In this document: positions 26,177 to 34,450 of the stretch, one piece after another
Numbering within the stretch: position 1 is the first letter of the stretch
How the letters are laid out: each line of letters opens with the position of its first letter
Assembly: GCA_913047795.1 (NCBI GenBank)
Contig: CAJWTS010000017.1
Location: 1-54,832, forward strand
Length of the DNA stretch: 54,832 nt
From: an uncultured Verrucomicrobiota bacterium
Lineage (GTDB): Bacteria; Verrucomicrobiota; Kiritimatiellia; CAJWTS01
Direction of reading: 5' to 3'
The notes under the pieces: generated by a model
The model's input: only the letters and a program-made list of their open reading frames with translations
What the model was told of the DNA's origin: nothing
Databases searched by the model: none
Program-made: the position numbers and the translations under genes

Positions 26177-26459
26177 ACAGAACACAACCAACATCGCGCG
26201 CCAAGGTGTGAGCCACGAAGAGCTTTGCGAACGCATGCAGGAGATTGAGCACATCTTTGGTGCCATCAGCGACTCCGCAGACTCGCACATAAAGACGACC
26301 TGTCCCTACCGGGACGCGGCGCAGCGCTGCACGGCAAAATTTGAGTGTCGTTTCGTGGCGCGAAACGGTCCGCACAAGGGTCGATGCGGATGGGACGGAT
26401 CCGACGACTACCAGTTAGGTTGGTTCCCGCCGCAACCGGCGATGGAGAAAAGAATCTAA
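26163..26459 (+). CDS. Small cysteine-rich protein coupled to the corrinoid gene (98 aa)
   Basis: The start overlaps the corrinoid gene by 14 bases (or 8 bases if the second ATG at 26169 is used), indicating coupled translation. The N-terminal half is helical and charged. The C-terminal half has five cysteines in a C-P-Y-R-D, R-C-T-A-K-F-E-C-R, G-R-C-G-W layout suited to a metal or Fe-S site. I do not recognise it. An electron-transfer or reactivation role for the corrinoid protein, as RamA plays by other means, is conceivable but unproven. Confidence 0.65.
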   Translation: MRMAEQNTTNIARQGVSHEELCERMQEIEHIFGAISDSADSHIKTTCPYRDAAQRCTAKFECRFVARNGPHKGRCGWDGSDDYQLGWFPPQPAMEKRI

Positions 26460-26476
26460 ATCAAGGAAGCGTAAGC

Positions 26477-27343
26477 ATGGCATTCAAGTATACGGGCTTT
26501 GCAGACGAAGCGGATTCGAATTTCGACGCGCAAATCGATGTGCTCAAAGAAGTCGGTTGGTCCGCGATCGAACTGCGCGGCATAGACGGCACCAGCGTCT
26601 GCGACCTCGACCAGACCACCTGGGACAGCACGCTCGCGAAACTGAACGACAACGGCATCCAGGTCGTCGCCTTCGGCGGGCAGATCGCCAACTGGGCACG
26701 ACCGATCACGGGCGAGTTTCAGAAAGATATCGACGAATTGGAACGCTGCGCGCCGCGCATGAAGGCCGCTGGAGCGGACATGATTCGCATCATGTCTTAT
26801 CCCAACGACCAGGACGCCCCCCTGGCGAACGACGCCTGGCGCGACGAAGCCGTACGACGCCTGTCCGAACTCGCCATGCGGGCCGAGGATCTGGGCGTGA
26901 TCCTTGGGCACGAGAACTGCAGCGGCTACGGTGGCATCGGTCCTGAGCAGTATCTTGAACTTAAAGACGCAATCGACAGCCCGGCCTTCAAGCTGATCTT
27001 CGACACGGGAAACAACAGCCTGCATGACAACGACCGCGAGGCGACCTGGCGCTACTATGAGCAATGCCGCGATGAGATCATGCACGTGCACATCAAGAGC
27101 GGTCTGCCCGGCGATGATGGCGTCTATCGCACCTGCTTTCCCGACGAGGATCCGGTCCAGGCACGGATCCTGTCCGACCTGGTCGTGCGGGGCTATGACG
27201 GTTGGCTATCGATCGAACCACATATCGCGGCCGCCGTTCATCTTGGCCGAGAGCCCGAAGGCGATGACGCGCGACGCATATGGATCGACTACGCGCACCG
27301 CATCGAGCAGATTGCGGAGGCAGCCGCCAACACCACGGCCTGA
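26477..27343 (+). CDS. Sugar phosphate isomerase/epimerase (xylose isomerase-like TIM barrel)
   Basis: The 288-residue protein has the AP-endonuclease-2/IolE-like fold. Metal-site residues are visible in H-E-N-C-S-G-Y-G-G, F-D-T-G-N-N, H-V-H-I-K-S-G and S-I-E-P-H. Family members isomerise or epimerise sugars and cyclitols or dehydrate inosose. The start at 26477 follows an AAGGAAG site 17 bases after the preceding stop. It sits between the corrinoid cassette and a PhyH gene in one unbroken plus-strand run, suggesting that the demethylated or released product is a sugar. Confidence 0.9.
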   Translation: MAFKYTGFADEADSNFDAQIDVLKEVGWSAIELRGIDGTSVCDLDQTTWDSTLAKLNDNGIQVVAFGGQIANWARPITGEFQKDIDELERCAPRMKAAGADMIRIMSYPNDQDAPLANDAWRDEAVRRLSELAMRAEDLGVILGHENCSGYGGIGPEQYLELKDAIDSPAFKLIFDTGNNSLHDNDREATWRYYEQCRDEIMHVHIKSGLPGDDGVYRTCFPDEDPVQARILSDLVVRGYDGWLSIEPHIAAAVHLGREPEGDDARRIWIDYAHRIEQIAEAAANTTA

Positions 27344-27354
27344 CAACGAGCCCC

Positions 27355-28167
27355 ATGCCTTTCGATCAAACAGCGACATTAGCCGAGCGGTACCGCGCGG
27401 ATGGATTCGGACTCATCACCGAGTCCGTCTTTCCTCCCGAGCTCGTGCAGCGCGCGTCCGACGGCATGGACATGATCCGGCGCGGCGAGTACGACACCGG
27501 CGAAGAACCGTGCGGCGGGAAATGGGTGCCCGGCGACGATGACAACATGCTGTGCAAGGTCGAGGTCCCGCAAAAGGCGAATCTAGCCATCCGGGAACTC
27601 GTCAGTTCCCCCGCGCTCGGCAAACTCGTCGCGGAAACCGTCGACGCCGAGATGGTCCAGGTCTGGTGGACGCAACTCCTGTACAAACCCCCGGTCGCCG
27701 GGGATCCCACGAACACCGTCATCGGTTGGCACCAGGACCGCGGATACTGGTTGACCTGGGAACAGGGCGACGGCTTGCTCACCGCGTGGGTCGCGCTTAG
27801 CGACGTTACCGAAGCGTCCGGCCCGATGAAGTTCGTGCGCGGATCGAACAACTGGGAGCTCTTCGAGGGCGACTTCTACGGCCAGAACAACGAAGACATT
27901 CGCGCCACATTCAACCTGCCCGAGGGCGCGCAGTGGGAGGAGGTGCCTGCCATACTTCCGCCCGGAGGAATCAGCCTGCATAGCTGCATGACACTGCACG
28001 GCAGCGAACACAATTATTCGGACCAGCCACGACGCAGCCTGGCGATCCACTTGCGAACTGAAAAATCAATTCCGAAACCCGGCATCGACCGTGAATGCGG
28101 GTTGACGCAATACCTGGAGAACATGGAACTCAACCCCGTGATTTACGGCGAGTTGCAGTCGCTCTAA
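27355..28167 (+). CDS. PhyH-family Fe(II)/2-oxoglutarate dioxygenase
   Basis: This 270-residue member keeps the classical iron motif H-Q-D in G-W-H-Q-D-R-G-Y-W and a distal His in L-H-G-S-E-H-N, with an Arg in P-R-R-S-L-A-I-H for 2-oxoglutarate. It should therefore be an active hydroxylating or oxidative-demethylating enzyme. The substrate is unknown. It follows the isomerase gene by 11 bases and ends the operon begun at 23.5-23.7 kb. Confidence 0.88.
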   Translation: MPFDQTATLAERYRADGFGLITESVFPPELVQRASDGMDMIRRGEYDTGEEPCGGKWVPGDDDNMLCKVEVPQKANLAIRELVSSPALGKLVAETVDAEMVQVWWTQLLYKPPVAGDPTNTVIGWHQDRGYWLTWEQGDGLLTAWVALSDVTEASGPMKFVRGSNNWELFEGDFYGQNNEDIRATFNLPEGAQWEEVPAILPPGGISLHSCMTLHGSEHNYSDQPRRSLAIHLRTEKSIPKPGIDRECGLTQYLENMELNPVIYGELQSL

Positions 28168-28317
28168 CAAGGAGCCAGATCCCGGGGAAGAGAATCCTGT
28201 CGAGGCTGACCGGGCCCCTGAGATGGAACGCGATGAGACGATTGCCGTGCCACGGGCAGGTCATCTACTTCCGGCACATGATCATCATGTCCTTCGGCGT
28301 GTCGACGCCCGGGTACG

Positions 28318-29163
28318 CTACTTCATCGCCGCGCGGTACTCGTCAGAATTCCAGCCGGGGTATTGCCCCTCGAGCAGGGCCAGTGTTTGCTCCGTGTAGT
28401 ACGAATGCCCGGCCGGGGGAAAGCGCCAAACCTCACGCTGGGCGGCGGTCAATCCTCCGATAAAGGCCTGGAACACTGGAGCATCGGCGCCGCAACTGGT
28501 GAAATGCTTGAATCCTTCCCAGTAGTGGTCCGCACGGCCAAAGCTGTAGCCCCAGGTCAAACGTTGCCCATCCTTGCGCGTGTAAGTGCTGGCGCTGTGC
28601 CAGGTGTACCGTGTAAAGATGCAGATCGTGCCGCCCTTGCAGACGAGCGACACAGCCTTGCTCATATCCCTGCCGTACTTCCGGGGGATCAACCGCAGGG
28701 GCGCCTGGTCTTCGTCCACATCCTCGAGGTGATGCCAGAACCCGATCTGGCCGAACTCGCGCAGATCTTCGCTCAGGGGTAACAGCGAGTTATTAACGTT
28801 GTCGATATGCAGTCCTGAATCGTCGGAGCCTGTCCCTCCCCACGTGTGCCCCGGATAGCGGGCGATCAAACTGCCGACACGCATGTGGATATTATCCGTC
28901 TTGAGCCATCTGCGGGCAAACGCGATGCTCTCCTCGTTCATGGACTCTTTGTAGAGATCCGGGTCCTCGTAGGGAAACGGCACAAGGCGGCTGTATCCCT
29001 CCTGATCCCCCGGCGGGTCGTGCTTGACCTCCTCCCAGGACGGCAATACCCGCCGCTGAGCCGCCTGCAGAGTCCTGAGCTTTTCGCCCGTGATGTAGTC
29101 GGGCACAACCACAAACCCCTGCTCCTCCAACTCCTCGAACACAGCGTCATTCAGCTTCGACAT
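28318..29163 (-). CDS. PhyH-family Fe(II)/2-oxoglutarate dioxygenase
   Basis: The 281-residue protein has the H-I-D motif in G-L-H-I-D-N-V-N, a distal His in Y-T-W-H-S-A-S-T and an Arg-rich G-Q-R-L-T-W-G-Y-S-F-G-R close. A GGAAG ribosome site upstream picks the ATG at 29163 over 29187. It is divergent from the next PhyH gene across a 106-base region holding a 23-base dyad. The 150 bases between its stop and the converging PhyH stop at 28167 contain no gene I can support. Confidence 0.85.
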   Translation of the reverse strand: MSKLNDAVFEELEEQGFVVVPDYITGEKLRTLQAAQRRVLPSWEEVKHDPPGDQEGYSRLVPFPYEDPDLYKESMNEESIAFARRWLKTDNIHMRVGSLIARYPGHTWGGTGSDDSGLHIDNVNNSLLPLSEDLREFGQIGFWHHLEDVDEDQAPLRLIPRKYGRDMSKAVSLVCKGGTICIFTRYTWHSASTYTRKDGQRLTWGYSFGRADHYWEGFKHFTSCGADAPVFQAFIGGLTAAQREVWRFPPAGHSYYTEQTLALLEGQYPGWNSDEYRAAMK

Positions 29164-29189
29164 CACGCGGCTTCCTTTACCTTGCACCT

Positions 29190-29212
29190 GTATATGAATT
29201 TCATTTATATAC
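29190..29212. promoter_or_regulatory. 23-bp dyad, candidate operator between divergent PhyH genes
   Basis: The sequence is GTATAT-n-AAT-nnn-ATT-n-ATATAC, symmetrical at 18 of 22 paired positions. It lies between the start codons at 29163 (minus) and 29270 (plus), overlaps possible TATAAA and TATACA -10 boxes of the minus-strand gene, and so could control both genes. No regulator gene is adjacent. Confidence 0.5.
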
Positions 29213-29269
29213 GCATGAACTAGCTATACGCCTACGTATCCGACTGCCAAAAGCCAAGGAGAAAATCCG

Positions 29270-30187
29270 ATGGAACTTCCATCCAAAAACGCTGACGGAC
29301 TGCCCGTCATTCCCCTAACCGATGAGCAGCGCTATACCTTCGACCTCCAGGGCTGGCTGTTGGTCCCGAACGTTCTGACCGAAGATCAGGTCGAGGAAAT
29401 GCGCGAATTCTGCCATTTGCTCAAGAACGAGCCGGCAAAGATTTCCGATAAAGATGGCAGTTCGATCGGCGGCCCGCTCGAGGCCTTGACTGACCATCCC
29501 TTCGCAGTGGGCTTTATGCAGGAATTCATGTCGAACCCCCGATTCGCATCCGAGACCGTTTATGGTTTCCGCCTCGAGTTAACCTTCCTCGCTTATCGTT
29601 TCGGAGAACTCGGGCATGATAACTGGCGCCCGCACGGTGGCGGTGGCGGGGGAACGCCGACGTCTCGCGATTGGTTTTCGGCACACAGCTACCTGAGCAT
29701 GCATCGCAAAGCCTACTGCGGGCTCACGCAGATTGTCTGGGAACTGAACCCAGTCCGCAAAGGCGACGGCACACACTTTCTTTCGGGCAGTCACAAGAGC
29801 TGTTTCGAGTTTCCCGAAAGCGTGGCCGCGGACCAGAACCATCCCCACTGGGACACCTACGAGTGCGAGGCGGGTTCGGCGATCGTGTTCACGGAATCGC
29901 TGGGCCACAGCGGTACCCTGTGGTCCAACCAGGACTGGGACCGCGTTGCGATCTTCAACAGCTACAACAGCGTCGACTGCAAGTATCACGACTGGGAGCC
30001 GCACCCCGAGCACCTGGCCGAAATGCCGGAACAGCGCAAGACGCTCTTCCGTGATGTGCGTTCCGAAATGAATGTTCCGACTGACGAGTACTATGCGCAG
30101 CGCGAAAAAATGCGCACGCCGCCCGAAGACGGAAAATCTGGCGGCCGCGGCATGTGGATGCACCCGGAATACCGGCCGAGCGAGTAA
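29270..30187 (+). CDS. PhyH-family protein with glycine-rich loop in place of H-x-D
   Basis: The 305-residue protein resembles PhyH proteins around W-L-L-V-P-N-V-L-T and G-D-G-T-H-F-L-S-G-S-H-K-S, with a distal His in S-L-G-H-S-G-T-L-W. At the usual iron motif it has R-P-H-G followed by a run of glycines, without the Asp. The metal site may be altered or use another residue. AAGGAGAAA precedes the ATG. It lies just before the converging MFS gene. Confidence 0.82.
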   Translation: MELPSKNADGLPVIPLTDEQRYTFDLQGWLLVPNVLTEDQVEEMREFCHLLKNEPAKISDKDGSSIGGPLEALTDHPFAVGFMQEFMSNPRFASETVYGFRLELTFLAYRFGELGHDNWRPHGGGGGGTPTSRDWFSAHSYLSMHRKAYCGLTQIVWELNPVRKGDGTHFLSGSHKSCFEFPESVAADQNHPHWDTYECEAGSAIVFTESLGHSGTLWSNQDWDRVAIFNSYNSVDCKYHDWEPHPEHLAEMPEQRKTLFRDVRSEMNVPTDEYYAQREKMRTPPEDGKSGGRGMWMHPEYRPSE

Positions 30188-30193
30188 ACGGGT

Positions 30194-31393
30194 TTACCGT
30201 CGACGCGCCCGCGTACAGGCAAGGACCGCACCGGCGAACCCGCCGAGCAGTCCGCAGACCAGGAACACCTGCGCAAGTGAAGCGCCGCCCGCGAGCATTC
30301 GGTTCTGCGCCACGGACGCAATGGCGTTGAAGATGGTCGTACCGGAAATTCCGAGGGTGATCGCGATGTCGCGATACTGCGGGTTAACGTTGGCATTCAA
30401 TGCAGCGAGATTGGAACCCCAGACCGCGCCGTAGACCAGATAGTACAACACGTAACACAGCACCATGATCGCCATGCCTTGCGCGTACCCCATACAGACG
30501 ACGGCGATACCGGCAATGGCCATGCTCACGCCATACACGCGTACCGCGTTCAGGCGGTCAATCAGGTGACGCACCACAAAGAGCGTAGCCAGAGCCGGCA
30601 GACGGCCCAACCCAACGATCATGCCGATCGCGCCTTCGCTCATACCGTGATACTGCCGGCATATGTTCGGAACGAGTTGGTTCACCGACAGAAACATGAA
30701 CGGCTCCATGCAGAAACCGAGCACCACGATCACAATCACGATCGGAGCTACATTGCCCGCGAAATCGTTCCGGCGCATGCGCAGCAGGCTAACCACTTCG
30801 CCGGGCGCGCCGCCCGCAAGATGTCGCGAGGCGACCGGAAACAGGAAAGCGCCCGCCGCGCAGACAACGGCCGTACCCGCAAACAACAGCCTATAATGCG
30901 ACTGGTCCACGAGCAGGCCACCCAGTGTAATCGCGCCGGCTCCGACCGCGGTGTTGACCACCATGTACGTCGCGATGGCCCGACCCGGCCGTTCGCCCCC
31001 GATCGTGGCGACCATCGATGTCCACGCGATCGCCAGTGCCACGGGAACGAATCCGAGCAGCGCCACCACAACGTTGATCACGACGATATGGCGCGTACAA
31101 GCCATCAGCGCATATCCGGCAGCGGCGAGTGCAATCGAGAGGTTCACCGTCCGTCGTCGGCCAATACGTGCCGAAATCTCGGTGGTCAGGAATTGGGCCA
31201 GCAACGTGCCGATGGCAAAGCAGATGGACGTCCGGGTCCATTCCGTGTCACTGCGCTGCAGTTCAACCGTGAGGTAGGCGTTGATGAAGGTGTAGAAGCC
31301 GAACCACGCCAGATTGATCGCAAACGCAACAATGACGGCCGCGGCGAGGAAAGCGTACCGCGAGCACAAGGCCCCTGGCAACGTTGACCGCAT
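30194..31393 (-). CDS. Major facilitator superfamily transporter
   Basis: The 399-residue protein has about twelve membrane helices with a short central loop. The A-motif-like loop between helices 2 and 3 reads A-R-I-G-R-R-R-T-V. The substrate cannot be assigned. It starts 7 bases after the beta-propeller protein gene in the same direction, so the two are probably cotranscribed, pointing to uptake of a carbohydrate-derived compound. Confidence 0.88.
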   Translation of the reverse strand: MRSTLPGALCSRYAFLAAAVIVAFAINLAWFGFYTFINAYLTVELQRSDTEWTRTSICFAIGTLLAQFLTTEISARIGRRRTVNLSIALAAAGYALMACTRHIVVINVVVALLGFVPVALAIAWTSMVATIGGERPGRAIATYMVVNTAVGAGAITLGGLLVDQSHYRLLFAGTAVVCAAGAFLFPVASRHLAGGAPGEVVSLLRMRRNDFAGNVAPIVIVIVVLGFCMEPFMFLSVNQLVPNICRQYHGMSEGAIGMIVGLGRLPALATLFVVRHLIDRLNAVRVYGVSMAIAGIAVVCMGYAQGMAIMVLCYVLYYLVYGAVWGSNLAALNANVNPQYRDIAITLGISGTTIFNAIASVAQNRMLAGGASLAQVFLVCGLLGGFAGAVLACTRARRR

Positions 31394-31400
31394 GCCGCGT

Positions 31401-32822
31401 CTACGCGCTGACGATCTCGAATGCGTAGACGGTCGCGTGTTCCATGCTGAGGATCACGTTAACCGCAGTGACTTTGCCCATGCTCTCGCGGGCATCCTCA
31501 TCCCATTCCAGCCTGGCGCAGGCTTCGTCTCCTTCGAGGACGGCGGCAGTGCCGAGGCGTTCGCCGCTGACGGCATCGTTCAAGGAGGCTCGGACACTTC
31601 CGTTGTGTACGCAGGCGTAGTTCAATCGCATCTCCCAGGGTTTCTCGGGGACATCGAGCTTCAGGCAGAGCATACCATCCGGATGCGCGCGGAAGCCGAA
31701 GAGGCGGTATTTCGGGAAACGTGCAATGCCGATGCCGTAGTCGCCAAGCGCGTGCCGTTCCTTGACCCGCTCCGGGCGTGATTCGCCCTTCTCGTCGAAG
31801 CCATAGCCGTGCTCGAAACCCGCGCCGGTGATGTAGAGGAAATGCTCGTCGCCCACTTCAACCGGGCTCGAGGCGGAGTAAAGGCCGCCCTGCGTCCACA
31901 CATGATCACTGCAGGAGACGAAGTCCGGTCGCCCGGACTGGTGCTCCCAGCAAGCGCCGGGTTCTCGCTGATACGCGAGGGAAATGTCGACCACACCGTA
32001 CATGCTGGAGTTCAGCGTGCCGAAGCGCGGCAGGCGATGACGGAATTGCCAGATCATGGCGACGGTTCCCTGACCCGCCGGGAGCATTGCCATGCCGTAA
32101 TAGTCACCGCTTGCAAAGCCGCGGGTAATGGCGCAGATGTTGTCGAAGTCGTCCGGGATGAGCGCCGGCAGCGCCTTTGACCATTCGCCGTCCCTGAACT
32201 CGGCCGTATAGATGACGCGTTGCATGTAACCGCGCAGGTTCGGGTTGAATTTCATGGCCACGATGCCGCGTTGCTGCTGCGGATGGTAGACACTGGTGAT
32301 CACGTCGACGGCGTCCCAGCGGGGGGTGGTCGTATCGAGGTTCCAGTGCAAGCCGTCGCTCGAGTGAAAGGTAAAGTAACCCATTTTCTCAGCCCCGGGA
32401 TGGATGCCCCTGATGCCAGGCTGCAGGCAGCCCGTGGCGCGATAGCGATGGCTCTCCGGCGCGTCCGGGTCGATGAAGACCGAGGGCGCGTGCACCCCCA
32501 GGTTGGTCAGGTTGTTGGCCTTGCTGCCACCAAGTTCGACCAGACCCAGCTCCGGCTTGCGCCATGTGAATCCGTCATCGGATTCGGCGTAAGCCACGAA
32601 GGTCATGTTCTCGTCATCCCAGTCCTTGGGCGTGGCCTGGTACCACATGCGGTAGACGCCCCCGTCGTGCAGGACGCTGCCGTAGATGCTCATTCCTCCG
32701 CCGTCCACCGCGGAATCGCCGTGCAGGACTTTCTCTGATTCGACCTTCGCCTTGTGCTGGACGACATCGATCTTGCCGGACTGCCAGAAGATCGCGGGGT
32801 GGGTTTCAAAAAGGACTTCCAT
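31401..32822 (-). CDS. Glycosidase-like five-bladed beta-propeller protein (GH32/GH43 superfamily type)
   Basis: The 473-residue protein shows propeller blade features: Y-R-M-W-Y-Q-A-T-P, Y-A-E-S-D-D-G-F-T-W, F-H-S-S-D-G-L-H-W and a D-P-D-A-P-E-S-H-R-Y segment, as in fold relatives of invertases and arabinanases. A smaller beta-sandwich-like part closes the protein, as in GH32 enzymes. There is no signal peptide, so it would act in the cytoplasm. I cannot fix the catalytic acids with certainty. It pairs with the MFS gene 7 bases downstream and follows the PhyH-HEAT gene by 110 bases. Confidence 0.75.
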   Translation of the reverse strand: MEVLFETHPAIFWQSGKIDVVQHKAKVESEKVLHGDSAVDGGGMSIYGSVLHDGGVYRMWYQATPKDWDDENMTFVAYAESDDGFTWRKPELGLVELGGSKANNLTNLGVHAPSVFIDPDAPESHRYRATGCLQPGIRGIHPGAEKMGYFTFHSSDGLHWNLDTTTPRWDAVDVITSVYHPQQQRGIVAMKFNPNLRGYMQRVIYTAEFRDGEWSKALPALIPDDFDNICAITRGFASGDYYGMAMLPAGQGTVAMIWQFRHRLPRFGTLNSSMYGVVDISLAYQREPGACWEHQSGRPDFVSCSDHVWTQGGLYSASSPVEVGDEHFLYITGAGFEHGYGFDEKGESRPERVKERHALGDYGIGIARFPKYRLFGFRAHPDGMLCLKLDVPEKPWEMRLNYACVHNGSVRASLNDAVSGERLGTAAVLEGDEACARLEWDEDARESMGKVTAVNVILSMEHATVYAFEIVSA

Positions 32823-32932
32823 GGTATTGGTTCTCTCTTGTTGGTTAGCAGGCTTTATGGATCCCGTGTTGCGCTTCCGTTTGGAATCGAGAAGACCGAG
32901 GATAGTTCAATCGCGAAATATCAGGAAGCCTC

Positions 32933-34420
32933 TTATTCCTCCGATGTCTGGACACCCGTAGGGTCGTCAGCCCAGCAGTGTGCATGCAGGTAATCACAGG
33001 CTGCCGCACAGGCGGTCGCAGACCCCAGCCGCCGCAGGGCCAGCATGGCAAAATAACGCACATGGTAATCCGAATCACCGAGCACCTCGATCAACGCTTC
33101 TTCAGCAGCCGGCACGGGGCTAAGCTTCAAGAGCGCGGTGGCCGCATTGATGCGAGCCTCGCGCCAATCAGGCTCCGTATCGTTCTTGCGGGCCAACAGA
33201 AAGTCGGCCAGGGCGGGCACCGCCTGATCGCGACCGGCGTGGTTCATGCCAAGCGCGTCCACGGCCGTACGGACAACGCGAAAGGAAGCGTGCTCCAGGC
33301 ACTGACAGAGCGCGGGCACGGCCTCTGCAGCCAGGCTACCCATCTCGCCCAATGCGAACGCGGCATTGATGCTCATCCACTCGTTGTTGCTCGTGAGCGC
33401 ATCGACCAGAAGCGGCACGGCCGGCTTGCCGATCGCGGCGAGAGCGAAGGCGGCGTCCTCCATAACATTCGGATTCCCCCACCCCTCCGCGCGCTCCATC
33501 ATGCTCGGCCGCTCCTCGGGAAAAGGGCGCGCCGCGATGTGAGCAATGAGATCAGGCACAACAGGGGCACCCTGCGCCGCCAGTTGGTAAATTGCCGCGT
33601 TGCGTTCTTCATTCGACCCAGCATCAAGCCGCTCGATGAGTTGCGTCGTGCTGAGCAGCCCGTCGTCTCCCGGCAATCCGTTCTGCGCGCCGCGCATCCA
33701 GTTCCAGACATGATTCCACATCAGGGGATGCTCATGCGAAGCTTCCATCTCGTCCGGCTGAACCCAATCTGAATTCTCGTTCGCCCACGATGCCGCCACG
33801 GGGTCCTCCGCGCGCGCGATAACAAACTTGACCATGAACCGCATGCGCTGTGTCCGGTTGACGCCCGCGCCGTGACCGACATCGAAATGCGTCAGGCAGG
33901 CACTACCCTGTGGACCGCCCGTCGGGCGGCCCCGCAGTTTCTCTTCCTTGATCAACCCCTTGTGATATTGCGTGCCCGGCAGGACATGCGTCGGGCCAAA
34001 GTCCAACGGCACCTCCTGCGGGTAGTACATCAGCAACCCATAGCGCGGCACGTGATGACAGGCGCGGGTCATCGGCGAGTGCCCGTCCTGGTGCGAGAAA
34101 TAGTGCAGATACGTTCGATCGGTATCGTCGGCATTGAAGCCCATTTCGTGGCAATGCCGATGCGGAAGCACGATGTAATCCTTGCCGAAGAGGCTCGTCG
34201 CCGCCCCGTGAATCGCCGGGGAATCAAGCACCTGTTGCATCTGCGGCACCAGCGGCAGAATATTGTCGCCCGGATTTTCGCCGGGCACAATCAACTCATC
34301 AAGACGCGCGGTGATCGTGTCGTGCACATCCGCAGGAACGTCCGGTCCGATCGCGTGGAACCCGTTGACGATGAAGGCGCGGACCTGATCGTCATTGAGA
34401 AGCTGGCATTCCGAACTCAT
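32933..34420 (-). CDS. PhyH dioxygenase fused to HEAT repeats
   Basis: Residues about 1-250 are PhyH-like, with the iron motif in S-H-Q-D-G-H-S, G-P-T-H-V-L-P-G-T-Q and a distal His in F-D-V-G-H-G-A-G. Residues about 265-480 form roughly five HEAT-like helical repeats, for example A-F-A-L-A-A-I-G-K-P-A-V-P-L-L and A-F-A-L-G-E-M-G-S-L-A-A-E-A-V-P-A-L. HEAT repeats bind proteins or phycobilin-lyase-like clients, so the oxygenase may act on, or be recruited to, a protein or large partner. The ORF is continuous with no sign of a frameshift. It lies 30 bases downstream of the surface protein gene. Confidence 0.85.
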   Translation of the reverse strand: MSSECQLLNDDQVRAFIVNGFHAIGPDVPADVHDTITARLDELIVPGENPGDNILPLVPQMQQVLDSPAIHGAATSLFGKDYIVLPHRHCHEMGFNADDTDRTYLHYFSHQDGHSPMTRACHHVPRYGLLMYYPQEVPLDFGPTHVLPGTQYHKGLIKEEKLRGRPTGGPQGSACLTHFDVGHGAGVNRTQRMRFMVKFVIARAEDPVAASWANENSDWVQPDEMEASHEHPLMWNHVWNWMRGAQNGLPGDDGLLSTTQLIERLDAGSNEERNAAIYQLAAQGAPVVPDLIAHIAARPFPEERPSMMERAEGWGNPNVMEDAAFALAAIGKPAVPLLVDALTSNNEWMSINAAFALGEMGSLAAEAVPALCQCLEHASFRVVRTAVDALGMNHAGRDQAVPALADFLLARKNDTEPDWREARINAATALLKLSPVPAAEEALIEVLGDSDYHVRYFAMLALRRLGSATACAAACDYLHAHCWADDPTGVQTSEE

Positions 34421-34450
34421 CTCGCTACTCCAACTCTCCTCACCGAAAGA

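Noticed and set aside
28168..28317. Possible Rieske-like C-P-W-H-G segment on the minus strand
   Set aside because: The open stretch is too short, has in-frame stops and lacks the second Cys-His pair.
30479..31387. Plus-strand 302-codon ORF opposite the MFS gene
   Set aside because: Its composition (His, Arg, Gln and Asp-rich without hydrophobic core) is typical of antisense to membrane-protein codons; the minus-strand product is a clear transporter.
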